Counted from the first letter of the stretch, positions 46,192 to 55,157 are shown. The stretch: 64,000 nucleotides of DNA from Vallitalea pronyensis (GCF_018141445.1 NZ_CP058649.1:3367001-3431000), one strand, 5' to 3'. Program-made: numbers and translations. The notes: generated by a model from the letters alone, not told the origin.

Positions 46192-47461
46192 TTTACTAAT
46201 AAAAAATGGAACAGTTTTAACAGAAGAAGGCCATTTGGAGCCGTTGGATATACTTATTAATCAAGGAAAAATCACAGAAATTGCGCCAGATTTATCATCA
46301 GAAGGGTATTACACTGTTGATGCAACAGACAAGATTGTTATTCCAGGTCTTATTGATATGCATTGCGAAATATGCGAGCCTGGTTATGAGCATCGAGAAA
46401 ACCTTGTGACTGCTTCACAAAGCGCTGCTCGTGGGGGATTTACCAGTATTACATGCAACCCTAATACATTACCTGCCATTGATAATAAAACAGTGGTAGA
46501 ATATATAAAAGCTAAATCTGTAACCGATGCGGTGACACATCTCTTTCCATATGGCTGTCTAACTAAGGGATGTGAGAATAAGGAATTAACGGAATATGGT
46601 GAGATGCAGTTATCAGGGGCAGTTGCATTATCTGATGGGGATGTACCCATTCAAGATAATAGTTTAGTTAGAAAAATATTTCGATATGTGAGCATGCTGG
46701 ATATGCCCATTATCATGCACTGTGAAGATACGAGTATATCCAACAACAGCGGCATTCATGAAGGTTATACATCAACACGATTAGGCTTAAAAGGTTTTCC
46801 TGTAGTAGCCGAAACCATGCACCTTGTTCGTAATATACTCTTGTCAAAAGAATATCATATTCATTTACACATTGCTCATGTATCGACAAAGGAATCTGTT
46901 GATTTAATTCGTATCGCCAAAGCTCAGGGCGTTCAAATAACAGCAGAGACCTCTCCAAGGTATTTTATATTGGAGGAAACCATGGCCGATCACTACAATA
47001 CCTTTGCGAAAGTGAGCCCACCCATTAGGACGAAAGAAGATATAGAAGGAATTATTGCAGGTTTAAAAGATGGAACCATTGACGTCATAAGTTCTGATCA
47101 TAAACCAAATACCATTGATTCTAAACAGTTAGAATTTCAAGTAGCATCCTTTGGATTTTCATCTTTTGAGACAGCGTTTAAGTTGGCGTATACCCATTTA
47201 GTCAGTACCCATCAATTAAGCCTTAAGGAACTTGTTCAAAAGATGTCAATTAATCCAGCACAAATACTTGGCATTCATAAAGGTCAAATTAAAGCAGGGT
47301 ATGATGCTGACTTAGTTATAATCGACCCTAACGATACACATAGCATTAACCCCAATGATTTCCTAAGTAAAGCAAAGTATTCTCTTTATGAAGGTATTGA
47401 AGTTGATGTTAATATTACAAATACCATTATTGATGGTAAGAATTATGACTACGATTTGTAA
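46184..47461 (+). CDS. pyrC: Dihydroorotase-like amidohydrolase with altered metal/substrate motif
   Basis: A 425-aa type I dihydroorotase homologue. The family motif HxHxREPG reads H60-C-E62-I-C64-E-P-G, so the second metal-binding His is Glu and the substrate-binding Arg is Cys. Other ligand positions persist: SDGD (151-153), H179 in MHCED, H232 in HIAHVST and D305 in SSDHKPN, where the usual DHAPH is also changed. PNTLPAID is retained. Inactive dihydroorotases that scaffold ATCase are known, but here the ATCase is altered as well. It may be a scaffold or an enzyme with shifted specificity. It starts inside the last codons of the pyrB-like gene. Confidence 0.8.
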   Translation: MYNLLIKNGTVLTEEGHLEPLDILINQGKITEIAPDLSSEGYYTVDATDKIVIPGLIDMHCEICEPGYEHRENLVTASQSAARGGFTSITCNPNTLPAIDNKTVVEYIKAKSVTDAVTHLFPYGCLTKGCENKELTEYGEMQLSGAVALSDGDVPIQDNSLVRKIFRYVSMLDMPIIMHCEDTSISNNSGIHEGYTSTRLGLKGFPVVAETMHLVRNILLSKEYHIHLHIAHVSTKESVDLIRIAKAQGVQITAETSPRYFILEETMADHYNTFAKVSPPIRTKEDIEGIIAGLKDGTIDVISSDHKPNTIDSKQLEFQVASFGFSSFETAFKLAYTHLVSTHQLSLKELVQKMSINPAQILGIHKGQIKAGYDADLVIIDPNDTHSINPNDFLSKAKYSLYEGIEVDVNITNTIIDGKNYDYDL

Positions 47462-47494
47462 AACATAAGTGAGTACGTTCTAAAAGTATATGTA

Positions 47495-47535
47495 CCGGAA
47501 GAAAGATGGTTATCGTTAGCCATCTCTTTTCTTTG
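47495..47535 (+). terminator. Terminator after the pyrB-pyrC pair
   Basis: AGATGG (47504-47509) pairs with CCATCT (47520-47525), extended by partial GTAC...GTAC pairing, then CTTTTCTTT. Confidence 0.65.
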
Positions 47536-47667
47536 TACAAAAATACCCTACAACTCATACAATTTCTTGTTATGGATATGCTAATACAGTACCAATTTAA
47601 GCATGATGACGTAAGTTAAGTCTTAATGTGTCACAATTTATATCTAAAATATCATTCAATATAAAGC

Positions 47668-47726
47668 TTGACAAAACAGCAAAAAGCTAATATGATTAGA
47701 ATATACACCCCCAGGGGGAGGGGGTG
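47668..47726 (+). promoter_or_regulatory. csoR promoter with CsoR operator
   Basis: TTGACA (47668-47673), 17 nt and TATGAT (47691-47696) form a promoter. CACCCCC (47706-47712) and GGGGGTG (47720-47726) flank AGGGGGA near +1 to +20. This G/C-tract dyad is the known CsoR-type operator and stands out in AT-rich DNA. Copper-responsive repression of csoR-copA is expected. Confidence 0.88.
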
Positions 47727-47789
47727 CAATAAAATGAAAGGTTTACTATTTCTATTATCTTGATCATGAAATAGTAATAGGTAAAATAA

Positions 47790-48053
47790 ATGAATGCAGA
47801 CCAAGAAAAAGCTTACAATCTATTAAAAACAGCAAGGGGACAAATTGATGGTATTATTAAAATGCTAGAAGACGAACGCTATTGTATTGATGTATCAAAC
47901 CAGATTATGGCAGCAAGCAGTATATTAAAAAAGTGTAATCTAATGATACTTCGTCAACATATGAATCATTGTGTTAAAGAAGCCATGATGCACGATCAAG
48001 GTGAAGAAAAAGTAGAAGAGCTGATGAAATTATTGGATAAGGTTATAAAATAG
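47790..48053 (+). CDS. csoR: Copper-sensing repressor CsoR
   Basis: An 87-aa all-helical DUF156/CsoR repressor. The Cu(I) ligands Cys-His-Cys are visible as YCIDVSNQI, then H-x3-C in HMNHCVKEAM. It binds the dyad in its own promoter and releases on copper binding. It lies 71 nt upstream of the copper ATPase gene in the same direction. FrmR and RcnR relatives differ in these ligands, so CsoR is favoured. Confidence 0.92.
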   Translation: MNADQEKAYNLLKTARGQIDGIIKMLEDERYCIDVSNQIMAASSILKKCNLMILRQHMNHCVKEAMMHDQGEEKVEELMKLLDKVIK

Positions 48054-48124
48054 TAATTTGATAATATATAACAGCAACTATTATATATTCTTTTTAAGCA
48101 TGATTGAAAAAGGAGGTAAAACTT

Positions 48125-50533
48125 ATGACAGATAAAACAACAATACGCATAATAGGTATGTCGTGTGCATCATGCGCTGCAAAAGTTGAAAAAGCACTAA
48201 AGCAGAAAGAAGGCGTTATAGATGCTCATGTTAATATTGCTGTCGAAAAAGCAACCATTGACTATAATTCCAATGAGGTAAAGAAAGAAGAACTGGAAAA
48301 AACCATAAGAGATTTAGGTTATGGTGTATTGGCTGAAACAAAGGATACGCAGAAACTAGTCCTCCTCATAGATGGTATGTCTTGTGCTTCTTGTTCTGCT
48401 AAGGTAGAGAAACATTTAAATGAACAAGATGGTATATCTAAGGCTTCTGTTAATCTGGCTACAACGAAAGCCACTATTGACTATAACCCTAGAATAATTA
48501 AAAGTTCGGACATTATTCAGTCCATCATTGCATTAGGCTATGGAGCTAAAAAAGAGGAAAATGTTAATTTAGATGAAGAAAAAGCCCACCGTGAAAAAGC
48601 AGTTAAACGACTTAAAACAGAATTGTTGATATCCATTTTAGTCAGTTCACCTTTATTGCTGGGTATGGTATTCATGCTCATTGGTGTACATGCTCCCTTC
48701 TTACACAATGCCTACTTCCAATTTGTTATTGCAACACCCGTGCAATTTATTATTGGATTTAGATTTTATAAAAACGCTTACTATGCATTAAGAGCCAAGA
48801 GTGCTAATATGGACGTTCTCATTGCTATGGGTACATCAGCTGCTTACTTTTATAGTGTTTACATCACATTCTTTACTAATGATATGATGAAAGACCTGTA
48901 TTATGAATCGGCAGTTGTCATCATTACATTGATCTTATTAGGTAAATATTTTGAAGCTGTAGCAAAAGGAAAAACTTCTGAAGCGATCAAAAAGCTCATG
49001 GGGCTACAACCTAAGACAGCTCGTCTCCTAAGAGATGGTCAAGAAATAGATGTACCCATAGAAGAAGTGGAAATCGGTGATATCGTTGTTGTTCGACCAG
49101 GAGAAAAGATACCTGTGGATGGTAAAATTATTGAAGGTCAATCATCCATTGACGAGTCCATGCTAACTGGAGAAAGCCTTCCTGTAGAGAAAAAGACAGG
49201 TGATTTAGTTGTTGGTGCCTCCATTAATAAATTGGGTACTTTCACATTTGAAGCGACTAAAATCGGTAAAGACACGGTTCTTTCTCAGATTATTAAGATG
49301 GTTGAGGATGCACAGGGTTCAAAAGCACCTATTCAAAAAATAGCCGATGTTGTATCCGGTATTTTTGTTCCCATTGTCGTAGTTATTGCCATACTTACTT
49401 TCTTGATATGGACCTTTATTGTAGGCGATTCAAGTATGGGCTTCATAAGTGCTGTTGCTGTTCTGGTTATAGCGTGTCCATGCGCACTGGGTCTTGCTAC
49501 ACCTACTGCCATCATGGTTGGAACAGGAAAAGGTGCCGAGAATGGTATTTTAATTAAAGGTGGAGAACATCTAGAACGTGCTTACAAAGTCAATGCCGTT
49601 GTCCTAGATAAAACAGGTACGATTACAAAAGGTCAGCCTGAAGTGACAGATATTATACCTATGGGTAATCTTTCAAAAGAAGATATTTTGAAGTATGCTG
49701 CTGTAACAGAAAAAAAATCTGAACATCCTCTAGGTGTTGCCATCTATGAGAAGGGTGTTCAAGACATGAACACCATACAAGACCCGGATGTTTTTGAAGC
49801 AATTCCTGGAAAAGGCGTAAAAGCAGAGGTAGAAGGGCACACAGTCTATCTTGGTACACGTAAGCTTATGGCTTCTCAGACCATGGATACCTCAGAAATT
49901 GAGTCTGTCATTGCTCAATTAGAAGATGATGGTAAGACCGCTATGATTATGGCTGTGGATAGTCAGATTGAGGCTGTTATCGCCGTAGCCGATACCATAA
50001 AAGATACATCAAAAGAAGCTATCAGCACCCTGAGAAAAATGCATGTGGATGTGTATATGATCACAGGCGATAATCAGAGAACTGCTCATGCTATAGCCAA
50101 ACAAGTAGGGATTAATCATGTTCTTGCAGAAGTATTACCAGAAAACAAAGCTGTTGAAGTAGAGAAGTTAAAGGCAGATGGTAAAGTTGTGGCAATGGCA
50201 GGCGATGGCATTAATGATGCACCTGCACTTGCAACGGCTGATATTGGCATGGCCATGGGAACAGGAACAGATGTAGCCATAGAAGCCGCAGATATAACAT
50301 TGATGACTGGTGATTTAAGGGCTATTCCAGCCAGCATTGGACTATCTAAGAAAACCATGAAAAAAATCAAACAGAATCTTTTCTGGGCGTTCTTTTATAA
50401 CACCATTGGGATACCTTTTGCTGCACTTGGTTTATTGAACCCCATGATTGCTGGGGCAGCTATGGCATTTAGTTCCGTTTCTGTTGTAACGAACTCCTTA
50501 AGTTTGAAACGTTACAGACCCTATCAATCATAA
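48125..50533 (+). CDS. copA: Copper-exporting P1B-type ATPase CopA
   Basis: An 802-aa membrane pump exporting Cu(I). Two N-terminal heavy-metal domains each carry GMSCASC (about residues 11-17 and 83-89). The membrane metal site is CPC in [15 protein letters not shown], with [13 protein letters not shown] near the end, the Cu(I) pattern. [10 protein letters not shown] holds the phosphorylated Asp, and [11 protein letters not shown] closes the ATP site. The start is ATG 48125 after AAAGGAGG. The TTG at 48104 is before the ribosome site. It is co-regulated with csoR. Confidence 0.95.
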   Translation: MTDKTTIRIIGMSCASCAAKVEKALKQKEGVIDAHVNIAVEKATIDYNSNEVKKEELEKTIRDLGYGVLAETKDTQKLVLLIDGMSCASCSAKVEKHLNEQDGISKASVNLATTKATIDYNPRIIKSSDIIQSIIALGYGAKKEENVNLDEEKAHREKAVKRLKTELLISILVSSPLLLGMVFMLIGVHAPFLHNAYFQFVIATPVQFIIGFRFYKNAYYALRAKSANMDVLIAMGTSAAYFYSVYITFFTNDMMKDLYYESAVVIITLILLGKYFEAVAKGKTSEAIKKLMGLQPKTARLLRDGQEIDVPIEEVEIGDIVVVRPGEKIPVDGKIIEGQSSIDESMLTGESLPVEKKTGDLVVGASINKLGTFTFEATKIGKDTVLSQIIKMVEDAQGSKAPIQKIADVVSGIFVPIVVVIAILTFLIWTFIVGDSSMGFISAVAVLVIACPCALGLATPTAIMVGTGKGAENGILIKGGEHLERAYKVNAVVLDKTGTITKGQPEVTDIIPMGNLSKEDILKYAAVTEKKSEHPLGVAIYEKGVQDMNTIQDPDVFEAIPGKGVKAEVEGHTVYLGTRKLMASQTMDTSEIESVIAQLEDDGKTAMIMAVDSQIEAVIAVADTIKDTSKEAISTLRKMHVDVYMITGDNQRTAHAIAKQVGINHVLAEVLPENKAVEVEKLKADGKVVAMAGDGINDAPALATADIGMAMGTGTDVAIEAADITLMTGDLRAIPASIGLSKKTMKKIKQNLFWAFFYNTIGIPFAALGLLNPMIAGAAMAFSSVSVVTNSLSLKRYRPYQS

Positions 50534-50636
50534 TATAAACATTTCATCCCATCTACAAAAAATTGGAAAAAATGTCATGCAGAACTTATGATACCATTGT
50601 ATAATAATCCTAAGATATATCTTATGGAGGTTACCA

Positions 50637-51488
50637 ATGGTAGATAAACAACTAGCCGAACGCATGCAAGATGCAATTGATTATATTGAAGAACATTTAT
50701 TGGAGAAAATTACCACTGAAGATATTTCAAAATCCATCTATATGTCCAAGTCTTCATTTTATAATATTTTCTCTAGTATCCTTGGCACAACTGTTAAAAG
50801 TTATATACGGAGAAGACGTTTATCTCTATCCGCTAAGGATTTAATACACTCTGACGAGAGTATATTGAATATTGCTCTTCAATATCAATACAGTACGTAT
50901 GAATCTTACTCAAGAGCATTTAAGCGTTTATTTGGTATCTCTCCACAGCAGTACAGACATGAAAACGTATATACGAATATGTTCCCTAGGGTTGTCTTAA
51001 CCTATCATAGTTATGAGGGAGGTAACGTTGTGGTTAATAGACAAATAAACAAAGATGCTTTTTTAGAACAAATGGGACATATAGTCAATGGATTTGTATT
51101 AGATATTGATATTGATGCATTTGACCGTATTAATGCAAACTATGGGTATTATACTGGGGATAAAGTGCTTGTTGCAATACCTAAACGTATTAACAAAGTC
51201 TTAAAATCTTATCAGCTTGATGTAACTGCTACACGCATAAATGGGGATGAGTTCGCAGTTATTATAAAAGATCAAACGAAAGAAATTGTTAAAGCAATTT
51301 CAGCTGATATTATTAAAGCTGTAGAGGTGGAACCCTTTGTATTTAATGATGTGAAGTTCAATGTTACAGTAAGTATAGGCATCTCAGATTTTACAGTAGA
51401 TAATCATGCACGTGTTATGAAGCATGCCAATGAGGCCATGTTATCAGCAAAGAATAAAGGCCGTAATCAATATCAACTGTATGACTGA
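50637..51488 (+). CDS. AraC-type HTH fused to a GGDEF domain
   Basis: A 283-aa fusion. Residues about 10-107 form an AraC DNA-binding domain (YMSKSSFYNIFSSILG; SRAFKRLFGISPQQY). Residues about 130-280 form a GGDEF diguanylate cyclase-like domain. VLDIDIDAFDRINANYG and TGDKVL match the fold, but the signature is N202-GDEF rather than GGDEF, and no inhibitory-site RxxD is seen. It may bind GTP or c-di-GMP to control transcription, or may make c-di-GMP weakly. It has no sensor cupin. GGAGG precedes the ATG. The HTH half resembles that of the gene at 60210. Confidence 0.85.
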   Translation: MVDKQLAERMQDAIDYIEEHLLEKITTEDISKSIYMSKSSFYNIFSSILGTTVKSYIRRRRLSLSAKDLIHSDESILNIALQYQYSTYESYSRAFKRLFGISPQQYRHENVYTNMFPRVVLTYHSYEGGNVVVNRQINKDAFLEQMGHIVNGFVLDIDIDAFDRINANYGYYTGDKVLVAIPKRINKVLKSYQLDVTATRINGDEFAVIIKDQTKEIVKAISADIIKAVEVEPFVFNDVKFNVTVSIGISDFTVDNHARVMKHANEAMLSAKNKGRNQYQLYD

Positions 51489-51520
51489 AAGGGCAATTGT
51501 AATTAAGTATTATAAAAAAT

Positions 51521-51615
51521 AAAGGACTGTCCCATCAAAACAAGATATGCGATTCTAGAAATCTAGTGGATTCCAGAATCATAAAATATCAACGTTTTGA
51601 TAAGGCAGTCCTTTT
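51521..51615. repeat. 95-bp three-tier palindrome (bidirectional terminator or palindromic element)
   Basis: AAAGGACTG (51521-51529) pairs with CAGTCCTTT (51606-51614), ATCAAAAC (51534-51541) with GTTTTGAT (51594-51601), and GATTCT (51551-51556) with AGAATC (51575-51580). It lies between the AraC-GGDEF gene and a convergent small ORF. Its build resembles 1493-1578, so it may belong to a repeated family. Confidence 0.7.
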
Positions 51616-51634
51616 GCTAAGCCATTAAGCAGCT

Positions 51635-51787
51635 TTAATATTCTGTATTTTCTTCATCTCTATCTATTTGCTCTCTTCTATGCTCATATTCTTCCATTTC
51701 AGATTGACCAAATTCCGTATTGAACTTTCCATTGTTTTTAAAGGTTTTTTTCATACTCTCGCTGTTTTCTTGTGTTGATTTTCTCAT
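51635..51787 (-). CDS. Small hydrophilic protein, 50 aa, unknown
   Basis: An ATG at 51787, 8 nt after AGGAGG, opens a 50-codon frame with very charged, Gln/Glu-rich content: MRKSTQENSES at the start, KNNGKFNTEFGQSEMEEYE in the middle, DRDEENTEY at the end. There is no hydrophobic segment and no cysteine. The FNTEF-x2-SE stretch faintly resembles the TEFASE protease site of gamma-type small acid-soluble spore proteins, but that is speculative. It is convergent with the AraC-GGDEF gene and ends just beyond the shared palindrome. I do not recognise a family. Confidence 0.7.
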   Translation of the reverse strand: MRKSTQENSESMKKTFKNNGKFNTEFGQSEMEEYEHRREQIDRDEENTEY

Positions 51788-52233
51788 TCTATTGACCTCC
51801 TAATATATAATGAATTAAACATATATAGTATCTATTGTTTCTTTTAATTTATGCGTTAAATGAATATTTAAATTATCATTCTACGAAAATGTATATTGAG
51901 TAATCATAATAATCCACAAGTATTATGTAATGATATATGATTTGTTCAAAATATGAACAAATTTAACAATGCTATAAGCTTTCTAGTTAATGTATGTACA
52001 TGTTATACTGTTTTATTAATATAGTAATAGGGTTATTAGATAAGAAAAAGACGTATTACTTCAGGAAAATGTTTATATAAAAAGTTCATTTATTGAACAA
52101 TTATCAAAATAATATTCCGTTTGGAATTGATTCATGATTGATTGCTAAAAACAGATATAAATGCTACTATTATGCTAGTATGTCAATGTTTATTGATGAA
52201 CATAAACGGTAGTAGATAGGAGATGATATAGCA
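51788..52233. other. 446-nt AT-rich intergenic region
   Basis: No gene is visible. It contains two GTTCA-N5-TGAAC dyads, 51943-51957 (arms extend to 9 bp) and 52084-52098, in addition to the promoter of the small minus-strand ORF at its left end and probably that of the GNAT gene at its right end. Confidence 0.45.
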
Positions 52234-52779
52234 ATGGGTATTTCTATAAAGACCGAAAGATTAATATTAAGACAGTTCGTTTTAGAAGATGTTGCAGCAT
52301 TACATAGAATCTGTCATCAACCCCATATATTAAAATGGATGCCTGATTGGGCCTGTACCATAAACAAACGAAAAGAGTGGATTAAATGGGTGGATAAGCA
52401 GTATGAACAAGCAACAAAAGAAACTGCAAGAGTCATGCTTGCAGTTACACTAGAATCAACAGGTGAACTCATAGGTATGGTGGGTATAGGCAATAAAGAA
52501 GAAGTTGAAAATGAAATTGAGATAGCTTATTTTATGTCTGATGAATTTTGTCATCAAGGTTATATGGGTGAAGCAGTTGATGCACTGGTAGATTGGACAT
52601 TCAAGACACTTGATTTAGACTATTTAATGGCTATTGTTGAATTAGATAACCACCCATCTCAGAAAGTAATAGAAAAATGTTGTTTTACAAAGGTTGATCG
52701 CAGGATGATACTTAATTCAGGTGATACAGAAGAAAAGCCATTCTATTACTATAGAAGATATAACCCTATGGCTGATTAA
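52234..52779 (+). CDS. RimJ/RimL-type GNAT acetyltransferase
   Basis: A 181-aa acetyltransferase. ISIKTERLILRQFVLEDVAALHRI at the N-terminus is typical of the RimJ/RimL (Acetyltransf_3) group. The acetyl-CoA region includes IAYFMSDEFCHQGYMGEAVDAL, and the C-terminal NHPSQKVIEKCCF matches the conserved N-x-x-S-x-x-V-x-E-K. The substrate may be a protein N-terminus or a small amine. AGGAGATG precedes the ATG. It converges with a split permease gene across a shared terminator. Confidence 0.85.
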   Translation: MGISIKTERLILRQFVLEDVAALHRICHQPHILKWMPDWACTINKRKEWIKWVDKQYEQATKETARVMLAVTLESTGELIGMVGIGNKEEVENEIEIAYFMSDEFCHQGYMGEAVDALVDWTFKTLDLDYLMAIVELDNHPSQKVIEKCCFTKVDRRMILNSGDTEEKPFYYYRRYNPMAD

Positions 52780-52794
52780 GAAAATGTTACTTAT

Positions 52795-52827
52795 ACAAGC
52801 CTATTTCTTAACAGGAAATGGGCTTGT
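52795..52827. terminator. Bidirectional terminator between convergent genes
   Basis: ACAAGCCTATTTC (52795-52807) pairs with GAAATGGGCTTGT (52815-52827) with one T-G, around a 7-nt loop, with T-rich flanks on both sides. Confidence 0.75.
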
Positions 52828-52844
52828 ATTCCAATGAAAACACA

Positions 52845-53387
52845 TTATTTGGCCATTTCTTCAACATGCTCATAGAGTGCATCTAATTCTTTTTTAGAAA
52901 ATGATTTTTCTAAGACAAGGGAACCCACTAAATAAACAACAATTAAAGTCACATTTGAAACAATGGTAAACTTTAGTCCCATTGTTGTTGATTGGTAAAA
53001 CAGTATAGGAAGCTTAGAACTTGCCCAGGTCATTAAGAAAAAGATCACATTAGCGTATCTTGCGCCTTTTTTTAACATAATCATAGCCACTGGAAAAGCT
53101 CCTACTAATGGTCCAGCAGCAAAGGTACCAAACAGAAAGGCAATAACTATACCCAGTACACCCGATTTTTTACCCATTAATTTTATCATGGTTTCCCTTG
53201 GCACCCACACATCCAGTAACCCAATGAGTAAAAAGATTGGTGGTACGATTTTTAGCATGGATAAGATCTGGAACGAAGCGGATTTTAAAGACTTAATACC
53301 CAAGGATATATCGTATATGGATAGTACAAGCAATATCAGTATACCTACAAGTAATGTTTTGTTTTTTATTATTTTTTTCATTGTCAT
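52845..53387 (-). CDS. Split permease, C-terminal half, copy 2
   Basis: A 180-aa membrane protein with about four hydrophobic segments, the second half of a PF03773-like permease. It shares with the other copies PPIFLLIGLLDVWVPRETMIKLMG, GTFAAGPLVGAFPVAMIMLKKGA and the WASSKLPILF segment. It has no ferredoxin tail. The ATG directly follows the stop of the N-terminal half, so the pair is coupled. ATG 53381 is an alternative start. The divergent TrxB-like gene at 54229 and the pair share an intergenic region. Confidence 0.78.
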   Translation of the reverse strand: MTMKKIIKNKTLLVGILILLVLSIYDISLGIKSLKSASFQILSMLKIVPPIFLLIGLLDVWVPRETMIKLMGKKSGVLGIVIAFLFGTFAAGPLVGAFPVAMIMLKKGARYANVIFFLMTWASSKLPILFYQSTTMGLKFTIVSNVTLIVVYLVGSLVLEKSFSKKELDALYEHVEEMAK

Positions 53388-53870
53388 TTACATAACCCCC
53401 CATACAACAAGTGCAACAATTAAAGAAGCGATAAATCCTAAACCATTTCGTAAGATTGCAGATTTGGTACCAAAAAACTTAGTTTCAGCAGTAAAATAAA
53501 CAATCCCCACAGCCATAAGTGTTGTAACAAAGGCAGCAACTTGTGGGTAGCCCGCACCCTTTTCTAGCAACTCTACACCAAGAGGGTAGGTAACGAAAGG
53601 GGGCATGAAGGATATGGAGCCTACGATTAAACCAATAAATACACCAATAACGCCAGAATTTTCACCTAATGCGAATTTAATCATATCTGGACTGATCACC
53701 GTTAAAATGATACCAACGATTAAAAATAGGGGTATCAGTATGGGAAGGATTTTTTTAAATGCCATCCATCCTTTTTTAATGCCCATCTTTGTTTTCTTTC
53801 TATCTTTAATGAAGGAAACTATGAGTAATACCAGGGCTAAGATATATAATATGATTGTTGATATATCCAT
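53388..53870 (-). CDS. Split permease, N-terminal half, copy 2
   Basis: A 160-aa membrane protein with four to five hydrophobic segments. It matches the first halves at 12706 and 55691: LFLIVGIILTVISPDMIKFALGENSGV, MPPFVTYPLGVELLEKGAG, and KFFGTKSAILRNGLGF at the end. It is the first gene of its operon, with a consensus-like promoter on the minus strand at 53944-53972. The substrate is unknown. Methylated arsenic, heavy metal or small-metabolite export are possible by family. Confidence 0.78.
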   Translation of the reverse strand: MDISTIILYILALVLLIVSFIKDRKKTKMGIKKGWMAFKKILPILIPLFLIVGIILTVISPDMIKFALGENSGVIGVFIGLIVGSISFMPPFVTYPLGVELLEKGAGYPQVAAFVTTLMAVGIVYFTAETKFFGTKSAILRNGLGFIASLIVALVVWGVM

Positions 53871-53943
53871 GAAACCATTCCTTTCTTTATAGATTACAAT
53901 GTCTTATATAACTATATTCAAATATATAGATATTATGATATGA

Positions 53944-53972
53944 ATTATATAATATTTCTTTTCATACGTCAA
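53944..53972 (-). promoter_or_regulatory. Promoter of split permease copy 2
   Basis: On the minus strand, TTGACG (53972-53967), 17 nt, TATAAT (53949-53944). It lies 74 nt before the start codon. AT-rich dyads surround the -10 box. Confidence 0.7.
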
Positions 53973-54145
53973 CAGGTGATTTTCCTTATATTTATTTAAC
54001 ATGTAAATCTTTAGGTTTTTGCAGGATATCAACAAGATTTTAGCTAATTTCAATCTTAAAGATGTGGTTGTTAATAAAAAGAATCATTCATACAATGTGA
54101 CGAAATACATGTCCATAATACTATATTTTTTATGTAAAAAGGCAG

Positions 54146-54177
54146 TTGAATTTATTATATTACTATATTATAATATA
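54146..54177 (+). promoter_or_regulatory. Promoter and palindrome upstream of the TrxB-like gene
   Basis: TTGAAT (54146-54151), 17 nt, TATAAT (54169-54174). The -10 box lies inside a perfect 14-nt palindrome (54164-54177), suitable for a repressor, perhaps ArsR type. Confidence 0.65.
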
Positions 54178-54228
54178 CAAATATAAGAGTCATATTATTC
54201 TAACCTAAAGACGAGGAGAGGTGATACA

Positions 54229-55086
54229 ATGTTAGATATAGCAATTATCGGAGCAGGTCCAGCAGGATTATCTGCTGCAATTAATGGTGTAACGAGGAAC
54301 AAACGCGTTATGGTATTTGGTAATAAACCAACCTCAAGTTTAATTTACAAAGCCGAGCAAGTTAATAATTATTTGGGTATGTATGGTGTAACAGGCAAAG
54401 AGATGATTGAGCAATATGTCGATCATGCAAAAAGCATGGGGGTTCCCATGCATATAGGTAAGGTTATACAAATTTTCTCACTAGGAGATTATTATACACT
54501 TAATGTAGAAAATGAGTTTTTTGAAGCCCGTACAGTGATCATAGCTACAGGGCTGCCCATGGTAAAGATGTTGCCCAAGGAAGAAGAGTTCATTGGTAAA
54601 GGCATCAGCTATTGCGCAACATGTGATGGCATGCTCTATAAAGATAAAGATGTGGTCGTTTTTGGAGAAACTCATGAAGCTGAAAAAGATGTGAATTACC
54701 TATCAGAAATATGTAGAAACGTCCATTACGTCCATCAATACAAAGATGTTAAACATATCAATCATACGGTCAATAGCATTCATGGAAAACCAAAAGAAAT
54801 CATTGCAGGTGACTATGTAGAAGGTCTGAAATTAAAAGACCAAGAGTTAAAAGGTAATGCTGTCTTCTTGCTAAGAGAAACAACACCTGTAAGCAAGCTA
54901 ATTTCAGGACTAGAGATGAATGGTAAAACAATTCAAGTCAACAGGCACATGGAGACTAACATTTCAGGCATATATGCAGCCGGCGATTGTACAGGAACAC
55001 CCTATCAAATTAGTAAAGCTGTTGGTGAGGGACTAATCGCTGCATTAAGTGCTGTTACGTATATTGACAGACAAAAGGCAGCCTAA
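54229..55086 (+). CDS. TrxB-like flavoprotein with degenerate NAD(P)H motif
   Basis: A 285-aa thioredoxin-reductase-fold enzyme. The FAD motif is IIGAGPAGLSAA (6-17), the redox pair is C129-A-T-C132 followed by DG, and the second FAD motif is GIYAAGDCTGTPYQISKAVGEG. In normal TrxB the NADPH site reads GGGxxA. Here it is FGETHEAEKD (145-154), without the glycine pattern. This suggests it is reduced by ferredoxin or another donor, as in clostridial ferredoxin-dependent flavin thioredoxin reductases. It is shorter than TrxB (about 310). No thioredoxin gene is adjacent. It is divergent from split permease copy 2. Confidence 0.8.
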   Translation: MLDIAIIGAGPAGLSAAINGVTRNKRVMVFGNKPTSSLIYKAEQVNNYLGMYGVTGKEMIEQYVDHAKSMGVPMHIGKVIQIFSLGDYYTLNVENEFFEARTVIIATGLPMVKMLPKEEEFIGKGISYCATCDGMLYKDKDVVVFGETHEAEKDVNYLSEICRNVHYVHQYKDVKHINHTVNSIHGKPKEIIAGDYVEGLKLKDQELKGNAVFLLRETTPVSKLISGLEMNGKTIQVNRHMETNISGIYAAGDCTGTPYQISKAVGEGLIAALSAVTYIDRQKAA

Positions 55087-55157
55087 GTAGATTAAGGACT
55101 TAAAAGACCACCATGTTTTATTCTTTCAATCGAATACGATTAATCATCATAGGTTAT

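Noticed and set aside
53188..53892. Two plus-strand frames opposite split permease copy 2
   Set aside because: The minus-strand frames match permease halves elsewhere in the window and have a good minus-strand promoter. The plus frames are shadows.
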